Shown here piece after piece: positions 1-6,929 of a stretch of 8,816 nt of DNA. The stretch comes from JAEUTH01 sp044230205. Lineage in GTDB: Bacteria > Bacteroidota > Bacteroidia > AKYH767-A > OLB10. The DNA lies in assembly GCA_044230205.1 (NCBI GenBank), contig JBGARN010000139.1, positions 1-8,816 on the forward strand, written 5' to 3'. The stretch's first letter is position 1. Every line of letters starts with the position of its first letter. The position numbers were made by a program, and so were the translations under genes. The notes below the pieces were generated by a model. The model saw nothing but the letters and a program-made list of their open reading frames with translations, was not told the DNA's origin and searched no databases.

Positions 1-237
1 GCAAAAATTCAGGAAGGGCATATTGCAAATATTGTTCGCATGGCTAAGGAAGGCAAATGTTTGCAGGCGGGGCCATTTGGCGATGATACCAACTGGCGCG
101 GCATTCTAATTCTTGATGTGAAAGATATGGATGAAGTAAAAAAAGAAGTGGAACAAGACCCTGCAATAAAAGCCGGTCGATTAACTTATGAAGTGCATCC
201 CTGGTGGACACAAAAAGGAAAAGTTGAATTTAAATGA
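1..237 (+). CDS. YCII-related (YciI-like) protein, 5' end cut by the window
   Basis: The open frame runs from base 1 without a start, so the gene begins outside the window; the ATG at 40 is internal. The visible 78 residues match the C-terminal part of YCII-related proteins: a segment reading EGHIANIVRMAKEGK, then AGPFGDDTNWRGI, an ILDV strand, DPAIKAGR and a closing HPWW. In this family a His and an Asp near the dimer cleft are usual, and H7 of the visible part is a candidate. YCII domains form small ferredoxin-like alpha/beta dimers; most have no proven function, and a few are linked to dechlorination or antibiotic-related chemistry. Bacteroidota homologues, from memory, often carry a signal peptide, which cannot be checked here. 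A hairpin terminator follows the stop by 25 bases. Family assignment is fairly sure; the function is unknown. Confidence 0.8.
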   Translation, partial: AKIQEGHIANIVRMAKEGKCLQAGPFGDDTNWRGILILDVKDMDEVKKEVEQDPAIKAGRLTYEVHPWWTQKGKVEFK

Positions 238-262
238 TTACGGTTTTTATCTATCCGAATTA

Positions 263-293
263 AAAACCCATTGAATATTTGCCAATGGGTTTT
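263..293. terminator. Bidirectional intrinsic terminator between convergent genes
   Basis: A perfect 11-bp inverted repeat (AAAACCCATTG at 263-273, CAATGGGTTTT at 283-293) surrounds a 9-base loop. The outer A/T pairs give a U-run on either strand, so it can end the YCII-type transcript from the left and the minus-strand transcript of the 488-residue gene from the right. It lies 25 bases past the first stop and about 140 bases past the second. The only GC-rich part of the stem is CCC/GGG plus one further pair, so strength is moderate. Confidence 0.75.
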
Positions 294-394
294 CTAATTC
301 AGAAGTCCCTGGTTCAGTGATCCGCTTTTCATCTTTTAATCCGCGGCTGCAGTCGTTTGTTGCACAAATCTAATTTTGAATAACCACTCTCGGA

Positions 395-411
395 AAAAAG
401 AAAAAAAAAAT
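395..411. other. A-rich homopolymer tract (A6-G-A10)
   Basis: Six A residues, one G and ten A residues lie just beyond the 3' end of the minus-strand gene that stops at 435. Read on the minus strand this is a long U-run about 24 bases after the stop, but no stable hairpin stands directly before it, so it is not called as a terminator. Such runs are also prone to length errors in sequencing. The rest of the 238-434 gap, apart from the hairpin at 263-293, shows nothing I recognise. Confidence 0.5.
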
Positions 412-434
412 TCTTAACCGTTCAATGTACACTT

Positions 435-1901
435 TCATTTCCTGATTTTTGAAGTAAGCCATTGTACATAGTTGAGTATTTCGTCATCGCCCACTTCCTT
501 TTTCTTATACTGATCAATAAATTCAATGATTTTGGCCATTAGCTTTTTATCTGATTGCAGGTGGCTGGTTTTAATCATTGATGAAATAATGCCAATAAAT
601 TTTGACTCCTTCACGCTATCTTTTTGAGCTAAAAATGGTTTGAAATCCTTGCTGAACTGTGCGAATTTGTAATCAAATACATCATAATCCTGCAACTCGT
701 ACCGTATGATTAAATCTGCAATGGCAATTTTAAATTTAAGAGAAGCATCGGTGTTTTTATAACTATCCAGTAAATACAATTTATTTAATGCGCGAATTGC
801 TTCATGATATTTACCCAAATCGAAATTCTGAATGGCCAGGTTCAGGTAAACAAATATTTCATAATACTGGTTGGATTTTATCTGCCTGTTGTTTTTCAAT
901 TCATTTAAAATCTCAATAGCTTTTTCTTTATCAATTACCGAATAGTTGATGACCAGCGAATTATAATAGAAGAAAAAATACTTGTCAAAGTGGAGGCGGT
1001 TAAATTCCTCCATTGCATTTTTAAGTTGCTCTGCATATTGCAGCGATTGCTTGATTTTATCATTTTTAAAAAGCGAGTTTACGATGTAGGTTAACATCTG
1101 TAACTTGGTATCATGATTAGATTTATTAAAGAGTTTTTCTTTCACAAATTCCTTATAAAGTTTTATAAGATAGGCTTCCAGAGCCTGGTATTCTCTACGT
1201 TGCAGCAATAGCTGGCTTGCTGCCTGGTAAATTTTAAAACGCAGCACAGGGCTTTTCTTTAACTCTGCATCATGACTGAAATCATCAATCGTTTTTTGCA
1301 GCAATTCTAAAACCGTGTTATCTCTTTGTGAAAAATTCTGAGTTACTTTTAAACGATAGGCTACAGCCGCAAGAATATCATCAATCTGTTTTAATGAATT
1401 TATTTTTTGCAGATTTTCAGTTCGCTTATGAATGTAAGTTTCAGGATTAACTGAAAACAACTCATGAGATAGTTTTATGAAATCAGCATAAATAATATCA
1501 AGCAACTGGTAGTTTTCAATTTGCTGGGCAAGGGATTCTGCTTTCTTTAAAAAGTAAAGCGCAACTTTGAAATTGTTTTTGGTAATAAAAAATTTCTCAA
1601 GAGCCAGCAGGTTTAATGCATATACATGCTCGTCATCCTGGAAATGATGCAATGCCAGGCTTTCTGAAATATCCCGCAATAAGCGATTCTTCAAGCGGTA
1701 GTAGGCATTCTTGGTTTGAGCATCATAATTTTTTTTCAGAAATAGTTCTTCATCAAATTCGTCACCCTTTTTCCTTATTTCATCAAATAACTTAATGTCT
1801 TTTCTAGCTTCAGCCGGACTCTCTATACGATGGGCAAGCAGCTTGTAAAAGCGGATTTCTTCCTTGTTTAATCCAATAATTATTTGGTTGAGTATGTCCA
1901 T
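435..1901 (-). CDS. Helical-repeat (TPR-like) protein of unknown function, 488 aa
   Basis: This is a complete minus-strand frame with ATG at 1901 and TGA at 435. It has no signal peptide and no membrane segment, so it is probably cytoplasmic. The sequence is rich in Leu, Lys, Asp and Tyr and is built almost wholly from amphipathic helices. Pairs such as ALYFLKKAESLAQQIENY and AIQNFDLGKYHEAIRALNKL resemble degenerate tetratricopeptide repeats, suggesting a solenoid for protein binding. The first ~80 residues (LNKEEIRFYKLLAHR, then NAYYRLKNRLLRDI) look like a separate conserved helical segment. I recall similar long helical proteins as common 'hypothetical proteins' in Bacteroidota, but know no assigned role. 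It stands alone: a convergent gene lies on one side and a divergent T9SS gene 231 bases away on the other. A real gene is near certain; function is not inferred. Confidence 0.85.
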   Translation of the reverse strand: MDILNQIIIGLNKEEIRFYKLLAHRIESPAEARKDIKLFDEIRKKGDEFDEELFLKKNYDAQTKNAYYRLKNRLLRDISESLALHHFQDDEHVYALNLLALEKFFITKNNFKVALYFLKKAESLAQQIENYQLLDIIYADFIKLSHELFSVNPETYIHKRTENLQKINSLKQIDDILAAVAYRLKVTQNFSQRDNTVLELLQKTIDDFSHDAELKKSPVLRFKIYQAASQLLLQRREYQALEAYLIKLYKEFVKEKLFNKSNHDTKLQMLTYIVNSLFKNDKIKQSLQYAEQLKNAMEEFNRLHFDKYFFFYYNSLVINYSVIDKEKAIEILNELKNNRQIKSNQYYEIFVYLNLAIQNFDLGKYHEAIRALNKLYLLDSYKNTDASLKFKIAIADLIIRYELQDYDVFDYKFAQFSKDFKPFLAQKDSVKESKFIGIISSMIKTSHLQSDKKLMAKIIEFIDQYKKKEVGDDEILNYVQWLTSKIRK

Positions 1902-2021
1902 TTATTTGTCTTAATTTAAAAAATAAAATTGGAAGTCATTTTAAGATTAAAAAATACATAGACTCTAAAATGCCTTACAGGTCAAAGAAAGTAATTAATA
2001 TTATGAATTAATAAGCTTTCC

Positions 2022-2055
2022 TTTGACTATAATCGCAAACACTAAGTTAATTTTG
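2022..2055 (+). promoter_or_regulatory. Candidate Bacteroidota-type promoter for the T9SS protein gene
   Basis: TTTG at 2022-2025 and TAATTTTG at 2048-2055 fit the Bacteroidota -33 (TTTG) and -7 (TAnnTTTG) elements. The spacing of 22 bases is slightly longer than the usual 19-21. Transcription would start near 2062 and leave a leader of about 70 bases before the ATG at 2133. A second, poorer match (TATTTTGG, 2107-2114) lies too close to the ATG to be preferred. The call rests on motif match only; the region is AT-rich, so chance matches are possible. Confidence 0.45.
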
Positions 2056-2132
2056 GCCGTGTAAGAAAAATTACAATTACATTATGGTGTTGTAGTCGAA
2101 AAAATATATTTTGGTGTCAAATTTAAATACTC

Positions 2133-2828
2133 ATGTTAAAACGACTGTTACTCTTTCTATCCTTAATTTACATTGGCACTTCGTCCCGGGCGCAGTTTTT
2201 GCCTACCCTTAAAATTACATCAATCACATCAAATGGTGTATTCAATTTCCCCGATACTATTTACGGTGGTACATCTTATACCTATTCCATCGTTGTTCAA
2301 AACACCGATTTACAAAATACGTATACCAATAGCCCGTCTACAATTTTTTCAATTAAAATGCAGACGGATACTTTACCGGAATTGGTATTATTCAGCGACT
2401 CTGCACAGTTTACTATTTCACCCGGTGATACTGTAATCTTTACTGTCTCTGATTCATTTCCATCTCCATCATTTAAGCTTGGTAATAATGTAGTGGTGGT
2501 TTGGCCTTCAGTTAGCAATGGCACGCAGCCATTTATTGTGGACTCTACTTTCTTTAATGTTTACTATATCGGTCTTTCTGGTATTCACGATTTTGATATT
2601 GCGCCCATAAGCATCTATCCTAATCCGTTTTCCGATTATCTTAAAGTTGATTTTAATGAAGAGGAATCTCCTAGGCTTTTTATTTATGATGCTACCGGAA
2701 AGTTGGTTTATAATAATTGCAGTCGCACTGAAATGTATGATCTCTCCTTTTTGAAAAGTGGAATGTATCTAATTGAAGTGCGTAAGAAAAATACAACTGT
2801 AGCCCGAAGAAAAATGATTAAGTTTTAA
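2133..2828 (+). CDS. Secreted protein with C-terminal T9SS type A sorting domain
   Basis: This 231-residue protein starts with a signal peptide: Lys/Arg at 3-4, a Leu-rich core at 5-14, and a likely cut after SRA at position 20 (A20-Q21). Residues ~25-150 are rich in Thr, Ser, Val and aromatics and alternate like a beta-sandwich (YTYSIVVQNTD, SPGDTVIFTV), as in CARDB or Ig-like domains; no catalytic motif is visible. Residues ~159-231 are a standard type A sorting tail: IYPNPFSD, a strand reading LFIYDATGKLVY, then LSFLKSGMYLIEV and a basic end (RRKMIKF). Such tails direct export through the type IX system, after which the tail is usually removed and the protein released or anchored to surface lipopolysaccharide. 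The mature part is short, so a binding or structural role is more likely than an enzyme. The gene has no operon partner; a decayed T9SS gene converges on it. Confidence 0.88.
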   Translation: MLKRLLLFLSLIYIGTSSRAQFLPTLKITSITSNGVFNFPDTIYGGTSYTYSIVVQNTDLQNTYTNSPSTIFSIKMQTDTLPELVLFSDSAQFTISPGDTVIFTVSDSFPSPSFKLGNNVVVVWPSVSNGTQPFIVDSTFFNVYYIGLSGIHDFDIAPISIYPNPFSDYLKVDFNEEESPRLFIYDATGKLVYNNCSRTEMYDLSFLKSGMYLIEVRKKNTTVARRKMIKF

Positions 2829-2852
2829 GTTAGATTATTTGTTTTACTTCAG

Positions 2853-3262
2853 TTACCTTACAATTTCCATATCTGTAGCTGCCACCCGCTCTGCACCTTT
2901 TAATATTGCAACATTTTTCCCAGTCATATCATAAATTATCAGAATAACTTTTTCAAACTGCTCAATCAGTAATATTGGCATTTCATTAGTACTCATCAGG
3001 ATGTTGCTTTTTTATACCAGCGATAATTGCCATTCCTATCACAGCTGGCCAGTATAGAACGCTCATAAATTTTGGAAACTGTGTCGGGGCCTATCAGCAG
3101 AGGGTTTGCAGGGTAAAATAGTTTTCTACGTATAAACAGGTAAACGTATTCAACAAGATCGGTAACCATAGCCTCACCTTTTTTGGCTTAAGATGTTTTG
3201 ATCCATTGTGCATTTCCCTTCGTGTCAACCTTCACATGAAAACACATGCCTGCTTTTTCCAT
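2853..3262 (-). pseudogene. Remnant of a T9SS-exported beta-propeller-repeat protein
   Basis: The 461 bases between 2828 and 3290 hold no intact gene but are not random. Read on the minus strand from about 3262, one frame gives FHVKVDTKGNAQWIKTS, a stop (TAA, 3190-3188), then 63 open codons ending in two TGA stops (2998-2993). Those codons contain GEAMVTDLVEYVYL, then NPLLIGPDTVS, and close with DRNGNYRWYKKA. Two copies of the pattern D-x-(K/N)-G-N-x-x-W-x-K lie 62 residues apart, the spacing and signature of the propeller-like repeats in large secreted Bacteroidota proteins (VTD..GNVYVTG..., KYD.NGN..W.K). In a different frame, ATG 2981 to TAA 2853 encodes QFEKVILIIYDMTGKNV, the core strand of a type A sorting tail, but its last ~25 residues are missing. 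At least three in-frame stops, a frame change and lost ends mark it as decayed. Exact ends are approximate; the left end meets the convergent live T9SS gene. Confidence 0.65.
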
Positions 3263-3270
3263 TATCTTTG
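3263..3270 (+). promoter_or_regulatory. Promoter -7 element for ispG (TATCTTTG)
   Basis: TATCTTTG is an exact match to the Bacteroidota TAnnTTTG element. It ends 19 bases before the ATG at 3290, so the transcript would have a leader of only about 10-15 bases. No clear TTTG is found at the expected -33 position. The same octamer lies at almost the same distance before paaA (5484-5491), which strengthens both calls. Confidence 0.6.
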
Positions 3271-3289
3271 TTTCAATTTTGATTTGAAG

Positions 3290-5281
3290 ATGGAAACGAA
3301 TTTATACTGCAATAGCTTGACACAGTACTCGCGTTTAAAAACAAGGGTGGTTAATATTGGCGAAGTTCCACTTGGCGGGGATTATCCCATTCGCGTGCAG
3401 TCAATGACTACGACTGATACCATGAATACCATTGCAACGGTAGAACAGAGCATTCGCATGATTGAAGCCGGCTGCGAATATGTTCGCATAACAGCACCAA
3501 GTATTAATGAAGCAAAAAACCTGGAGAACATTAAGAAAGAATTACGCATGCGCGGATTTAAAACTCCGCTGGTGGCTGATATTCATTTTACACCTAATGC
3601 AGCTGAATATGCTGCACGAATAGTTGAAAAAGTAAGAGTTAATCCGGGTAACTATGCTGATAAGAAAAAATTTGAAACGATTGAATATACCGATGCAACA
3701 TATAATGACGAGCTGGAAAGAATACGCAACAGGTTTATTCCATTAGTAAAAATTTGCAAAGAGTATGGTACAGCGATGCGCATTGGAACCAATCACGGTT
3801 CTTTGAGCGATAGAATTCTAAGCAGATACGGAGATACGCCACTTGGGATGGTTGAATCAGCACTTGAGTTTCTGAGAATATGCGAGGATGAAAATTTTTA
3901 CAACATCGTACTCAGTATGAAAGCCAGTAACCCGCAGGTAATGGTGCAGGCATACCGGTTATTAATTGTAAAAATGCGCGAGCATTGCAATATTTTTAAA
4001 ACAACCGGTGAAGTATACCCGCTTCACCTTGGCGTTACCGAAGCTGGTGAAGGTGAAGATGGTAGAATAAAATCAGCTACTGGTATAGGCACACTGTTAG
4101 AAGATGGTATTGGTGATACAATCCGTGTTTCATTGACAGAAGACCCTGAATTTGAAATTCCTGTTGCGCGTTTATTGGTTGGCCGTTATAAAAATCGCAG
4201 TAAGCATGAATCTATAGAACAAATTCAAAACTTAAAATTTAACCCACAATCTGTTTATTCACCTTTCGATTATGAAAGAAGAAAAACAACTGAAGTATTA
4301 AATATTGGTGGTCACCAGGTACCGCGTGTGCTAATTGATTTCAGCAACATTGAAAAAATTACTGAAAAAACATTATTTGCTGTTGGATATAATTATTCAG
4401 TTTCACTTGACAAATGGAACCTCAGCGACCAGGCTTGCGATTACGTTTATGTAGGCAATAATGAAGTGAATTTTGAAATTCCCGGAACTTTAGGATTGAT
4501 TTACAACTACGCAAAATGGAAAACACTAACAGATACTGAAAGACGTTATCCTTACTTCTGTGGTGAAGAAATATTTGCGGCAGAAAAAAAATCGCAGCAA
4601 TTGAATTTTGTAGTTGTGAATCATTTGGAAATAATGAATGATATTTTTCTTAAGAGAATTGCTGAAGAAAAAAATTGTGTTTTGGTATTTACCACCAATA
4701 ATGAACATGGCATGGCTGATGAAAGAAATATGTTTTTGCAATTGATGAGCAGCAAAATCAATATACCTGTAGTCATAAAACGGGATTATACAAACCTTAC
4801 GGGTGAACAGTTTCAGCTTTATGCAAGTACCGATGCCGGGGCTTTACTTCTGGATGGCTTTGGCGATGGCGTATTCTATTCAATTTCTAATAAAGAGGTG
4901 AATCTAAAAACTGTCAATGCAACTTCATTCGGAATTTTGCAGGCTACCCGTACACGGATTTCAAAAACTGAATACATCAGTTGTCCAAGTTGTGGTCGCA
5001 CACTTTTTGATTTGCAGGAAACAACTGCAAAAATCCGTGCACGAACCGAACATCTTAAAGGAGTTAAAATCGGAATAATGGGTTGCATTGTAAACGGACC
5101 CGGAGAAATGGCTGATGCTGATTACGGTTATGTGGGAGTTGGTGTTGGAAAAATCACATTATATAAAGGTAAAGAAGTTGTAAAGCGCAGCATAAATGCC
5201 GATGAGGCAGTTGATGAGTTGATTAATCTCATTAAGCAACATGGAGACTGGGTGGAGAAGACGGAGGTAGTTGAAAATTAA
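3290..5281 (+). CDS. ispG: 4-hydroxy-3-methylbut-2-enyl diphosphate synthase, long form
   Basis: IspG (GcpE) reduces 2-C-methyl-erythritol 2,4-cyclodiphosphate to HMBPP in the cytoplasmic MEP isoprenoid pathway, using a [4Fe-4S] cluster. The N-terminal TIM-barrel half is clear: TRVVNIGEVPLGG, RVQSMTTTDT, VADIHFTPNAA, VRVNPGNY, GTNHGSLS and LGVTEAGEGEDGR. The C-terminal cluster domain has C565-PS-C568, then C599 in GCIVNGPGE, with E606 as the likely fourth ligand; the Cys-to-Glu spacing of 7 is as in the E. coli enzyme. At 663 residues it is much longer than the ~370-residue E. coli form. The extra ~240 residues (about 300-540) match the inserted domain of the long plant, Chlamydiae and Bacteroidota type. 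The start at 3290 is preferred over the ATG at 3206: the 28 extra codons match nothing in IspG, overlap the antisense pseudogene and contain the promoter element. A strong terminator follows the stop by 20 bases. Confidence 0.97.
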   Translation: METNLYCNSLTQYSRLKTRVVNIGEVPLGGDYPIRVQSMTTTDTMNTIATVEQSIRMIEAGCEYVRITAPSINEAKNLENIKKELRMRGFKTPLVADIHFTPNAAEYAARIVEKVRVNPGNYADKKKFETIEYTDATYNDELERIRNRFIPLVKICKEYGTAMRIGTNHGSLSDRILSRYGDTPLGMVESALEFLRICEDENFYNIVLSMKASNPQVMVQAYRLLIVKMREHCNIFKTTGEVYPLHLGVTEAGEGEDGRIKSATGIGTLLEDGIGDTIRVSLTEDPEFEIPVARLLVGRYKNRSKHESIEQIQNLKFNPQSVYSPFDYERRKTTEVLNIGGHQVPRVLIDFSNIEKITEKTLFAVGYNYSVSLDKWNLSDQACDYVYVGNNEVNFEIPGTLGLIYNYAKWKTLTDTERRYPYFCGEEIFAAEKKSQQLNFVVVNHLEIMNDIFLKRIAEEKNCVLVFTTNNEHGMADERNMFLQLMSSKINIPVVIKRDYTNLTGEQFQLYASTDAGALLLDGFGDGVFYSISNKEVNLKTVNATSFGILQATRTRISKTEYISCPSCGRTLFDLQETTAKIRARTEHLKGVKIGIMGCIVNGPGEMADADYGYVGVGVGKITLYKGKEVVKRSINADEAVDELINLIKQHGDWVEKTEVVEN

Positions 5282-5301
5282 TTATTCCTTTGAAAAAAGT
5301 T

Positions 5302-5335
5302 AAAACCTGCTTAGATTCTTAAAGCAGGTTTTTTT
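5302..5335 (+). terminator. Intrinsic terminator of ispG
   Basis: A perfect 11-bp stem (AAAACCTGCTT at 5302-5312, AAGCAGGTTTT at 5322-5332) with a 9-base loop ends in a run of seven T residues (5329-5335). It begins 20 bases after the ispG stop, so ispG is probably a single-gene transcript separated from the paa genes. Confidence 0.9.
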
Positions 5336-5483
5336 GTAAATATTAGCATGAAATTGATGGTTAATAGAACCTATAAATATTGCAAAAAGCGGTAAACTGA
5401 GACGGATAATTTTTCATGTAATTATTACTGATTTGAATCATATCCGGTAACAATAAAAAACTTTTCAATCAACGTAAGCGTTA

Positions 5484-5491
5484 TATCTTTG
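5484..5491 (+). promoter_or_regulatory. Promoter -7 element for paaA (TATCTTTG)
   Basis: TATCTTTG fits the Bacteroidota TAnnTTTG consensus and ends 21 bases before the paaA ATG at 5513. At -33 there is only a weak TTTT (5462-5465), 18 bases upstream. The short leader resembles that of ispG. No convincing regulator-binding palindrome was found around it. Confidence 0.6.
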
Positions 5492-5512
5492 CATAATAAT
5501 AAAACAGAAAAT

Positions 5513-6457
5513 ATGGAAGCAACCTTAGTTCAGGAAGACCAGGAAAAGCTAAAGGCATTTAATGAACGTATTGATCGCGGTGAAGTAATTGAGCCCAAAG
5601 ATTGGATGCCTGAAAAATACCGTAAACAGCTGATACGCATGATGAGCCAGCACGCCCATAGTGAAGTTGTGGGAATGTTGCCCGAGGGAAACTGGATCAC
5701 TCGTGCTCCAAGTCTTTCACGAAAAATTACTCTCTTGGCAAAAGTGCAGGATGAAGCAGGTCATGGACTTTACATTTACAGCGCAACAGAAACTTTAGGC
5801 GTTGACAGGCTTGAACTTACACAACAGTTTTTAGATGGTAAAGCAAAATACTCTTCCATATTTAATTATCCGACATTAAACTGGGCCGATATGGGCGCAA
5901 TTGGCTGGCTGGTTGATGGCGCAGCAATTGTAAACCAGGTTGCTTTAGCTAAATGTTCTTATGGGCCATACAGCAGGGCCATGCTGAGAATTTGTAAAGA
6001 AGAAAACTTCCATCACAAGCAAGGATACCAGATTCTTGCAAACATGATGCAAGGCACCAAAGAACAGCGAGAAATGGTGCAGGATGCCGTAAACAGATAT
6101 TGGTGGCCATCGTTAATGATGTTTGGCCCTTCTGATAAAGACTCACCAAACAGCGAGGATCTTATGCGGTGGAAAGTGAAGTTGTATTCCAATGATGAAC
6201 TCAGGCAGCGTTTTATTGATCGCACGGTTCCGCAAGGCGAAGCCATCGGAATTAAATTCCCGGATGAGAAATTGAAATTCAATCCCGAAACGAGGCATTA
6301 TGATTGGGGTGAAATTAACTGGGATGAGTTTAAGGCAGTAATAAGCGGCAACGGCCCATGTAACAAACAACGAATGAAAGCGCGCAGAGATGCAGAACAA
6401 AACGGAATATGGGTGCGCAAAGCTGCAGAGGCTTATGCGCAAAAGCACTATAATTGA
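5513..6457 (+). CDS. paaA: Phenylacetyl-CoA 1,2-epoxidase, di-iron catalytic subunit PaaA
   Basis: PaaA is the oxygenase subunit of the PaaABC(D)E complex, which adds one oxygen atom from O2 to phenylacetyl-CoA to give ring-1,2-epoxyphenylacetyl-CoA in the cytoplasm. The 314-residue product is of normal length and has the ferritin-like helical pattern. Likely iron ligands are E51 (in AHSEVVG), E81 and H84 (QDEAGHG), D135 (WLVDGAA), and E164 and H167 (EENFHHKQGYQ); the ligand assignment follows the family pattern. Other family marks are EVVGMLPEGNWI, FNYPTLNWAD and WWPSLMMFGPSD. The start is the ATG at 5513; eight more codons upstream to a TTG are open, but that TTG lies inside the promoter element. 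The gene leads a paaABCD block and is separated from paaB by 122 bases, an unusually wide gap for this operon, in which I see no clear promoter or terminator. Confidence 0.97.
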   Translation: MEATLVQEDQEKLKAFNERIDRGEVIEPKDWMPEKYRKQLIRMMSQHAHSEVVGMLPEGNWITRAPSLSRKITLLAKVQDEAGHGLYIYSATETLGVDRLELTQQFLDGKAKYSSIFNYPTLNWADMGAIGWLVDGAAIVNQVALAKCSYGPYSRAMLRICKEENFHHKQGYQILANMMQGTKEQREMVQDAVNRYWWPSLMMFGPSDKDSPNSEDLMRWKVKLYSNDELRQRFIDRTVPQGEAIGIKFPDEKLKFNPETRHYDWGEINWDEFKAVISGNGPCNKQRMKARRDAEQNGIWVRKAAEAYAQKHYN

Positions 6458-6579
6458 TTAACTATCCATAATTAAATTCAAAGAAATCTAATACCGAAAC
6501 ATATTAAATATAAGATGTTAATGAGCTTGATTTAATAAGCCGATTACATCAGATAATTAATTACAAAAACCAAATTAGT

Positions 6580-6879
6580 ATGTCACAAGAAGTACCAAAG
6601 CTAATTACGTGGGAAGTTTTTACACAAAAGAAACAAGGGGCGCCACATGAACATGCAGGAAGCGTGAAGGCAACCGATAAGGAAATGGCATTACTCAATG
6701 CCCGCGATGTATACTCGCGCAGAAATGAAGCAATTAACATTTGGGTTATACCATCTTTTGCAATAACGGCTTCTTCACCTGCTGACGCAGGAGCATTTTT
6801 TGATCCGGCCAATGATAAAATTTATCGCAACCCCAATTTTTATAAGACACCTGATAACTACAAGTTTGTTGGAGATTAG
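6580..6879 (+). CDS. paaB: Phenylacetyl-CoA epoxidase small subunit PaaB
   Basis: PaaB is a small subunit of the phenylacetyl-CoA epoxidase; it is needed for activity and is thought to bridge PaaAC units. The 99-residue product carries the family pattern in order: WEVFTQKKQGAPHEHAGSV, then DKEMALLNARDVYSRRNE, then INIWVIP, and a C-terminal FDPANDKIYRNPNFYK. The length is normal and no piece is missing. ATG 6580 gives the conserved W-E-V-F motif close to the N-terminus, as expected. It lies between paaA and paaC on the same strand, 50 bases before paaC, and is most likely co-transcribed. Confidence 0.95.
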   Translation: MSQEVPKLITWEVFTQKKQGAPHEHAGSVKATDKEMALLNARDVYSRRNEAINIWVIPSFAITASSPADAGAFFDPANDKIYRNPNFYKTPDNYKFVGD

Positions 6880-6929
6880 TAGCTGACGTTTATTTGCTAT
6901 GCCCATACAAACCATAATTACATTTTAAA

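Noticed and set aside
356..369. TTTGT/ACAAA inverted repeat with a 4-base loop
   Set aside because: The 5-bp stem is weak and lies between convergent genes; there is no U-run and no likely role.
2173..2436. 87-codon plus-strand frame inside the T9SS protein gene
   Set aside because: It is out of frame within a gene that has a clear signal peptide and sorting tail, and it shows no family resemblance.
5429..5440. TGATT-TG-AATCA inverted repeat upstream of paaA, considered as a regulator site
   Set aside because: The 5-bp arms in AT-rich DNA are too short to distinguish from chance, and it lies about 45 bases above the -7 element with no second copy.
5489..5515. TTG start for paaA eight codons upstream of the ATG
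   Set aside because: The TTG overlaps the TATCTTTG promoter element, so it would not be on the transcript; the ATG at 5513 gives the normal PaaA length.
6143..6448. 101-codon open frame on the minus strand inside paaA
   Set aside because: It lies fully antisense to a well-conserved paaA region, and its composition is that of a reverse reading of coding DNA. The other internal frames opposite ispG, paaA, paaB, paaC and paaD were rejected for the same reason.
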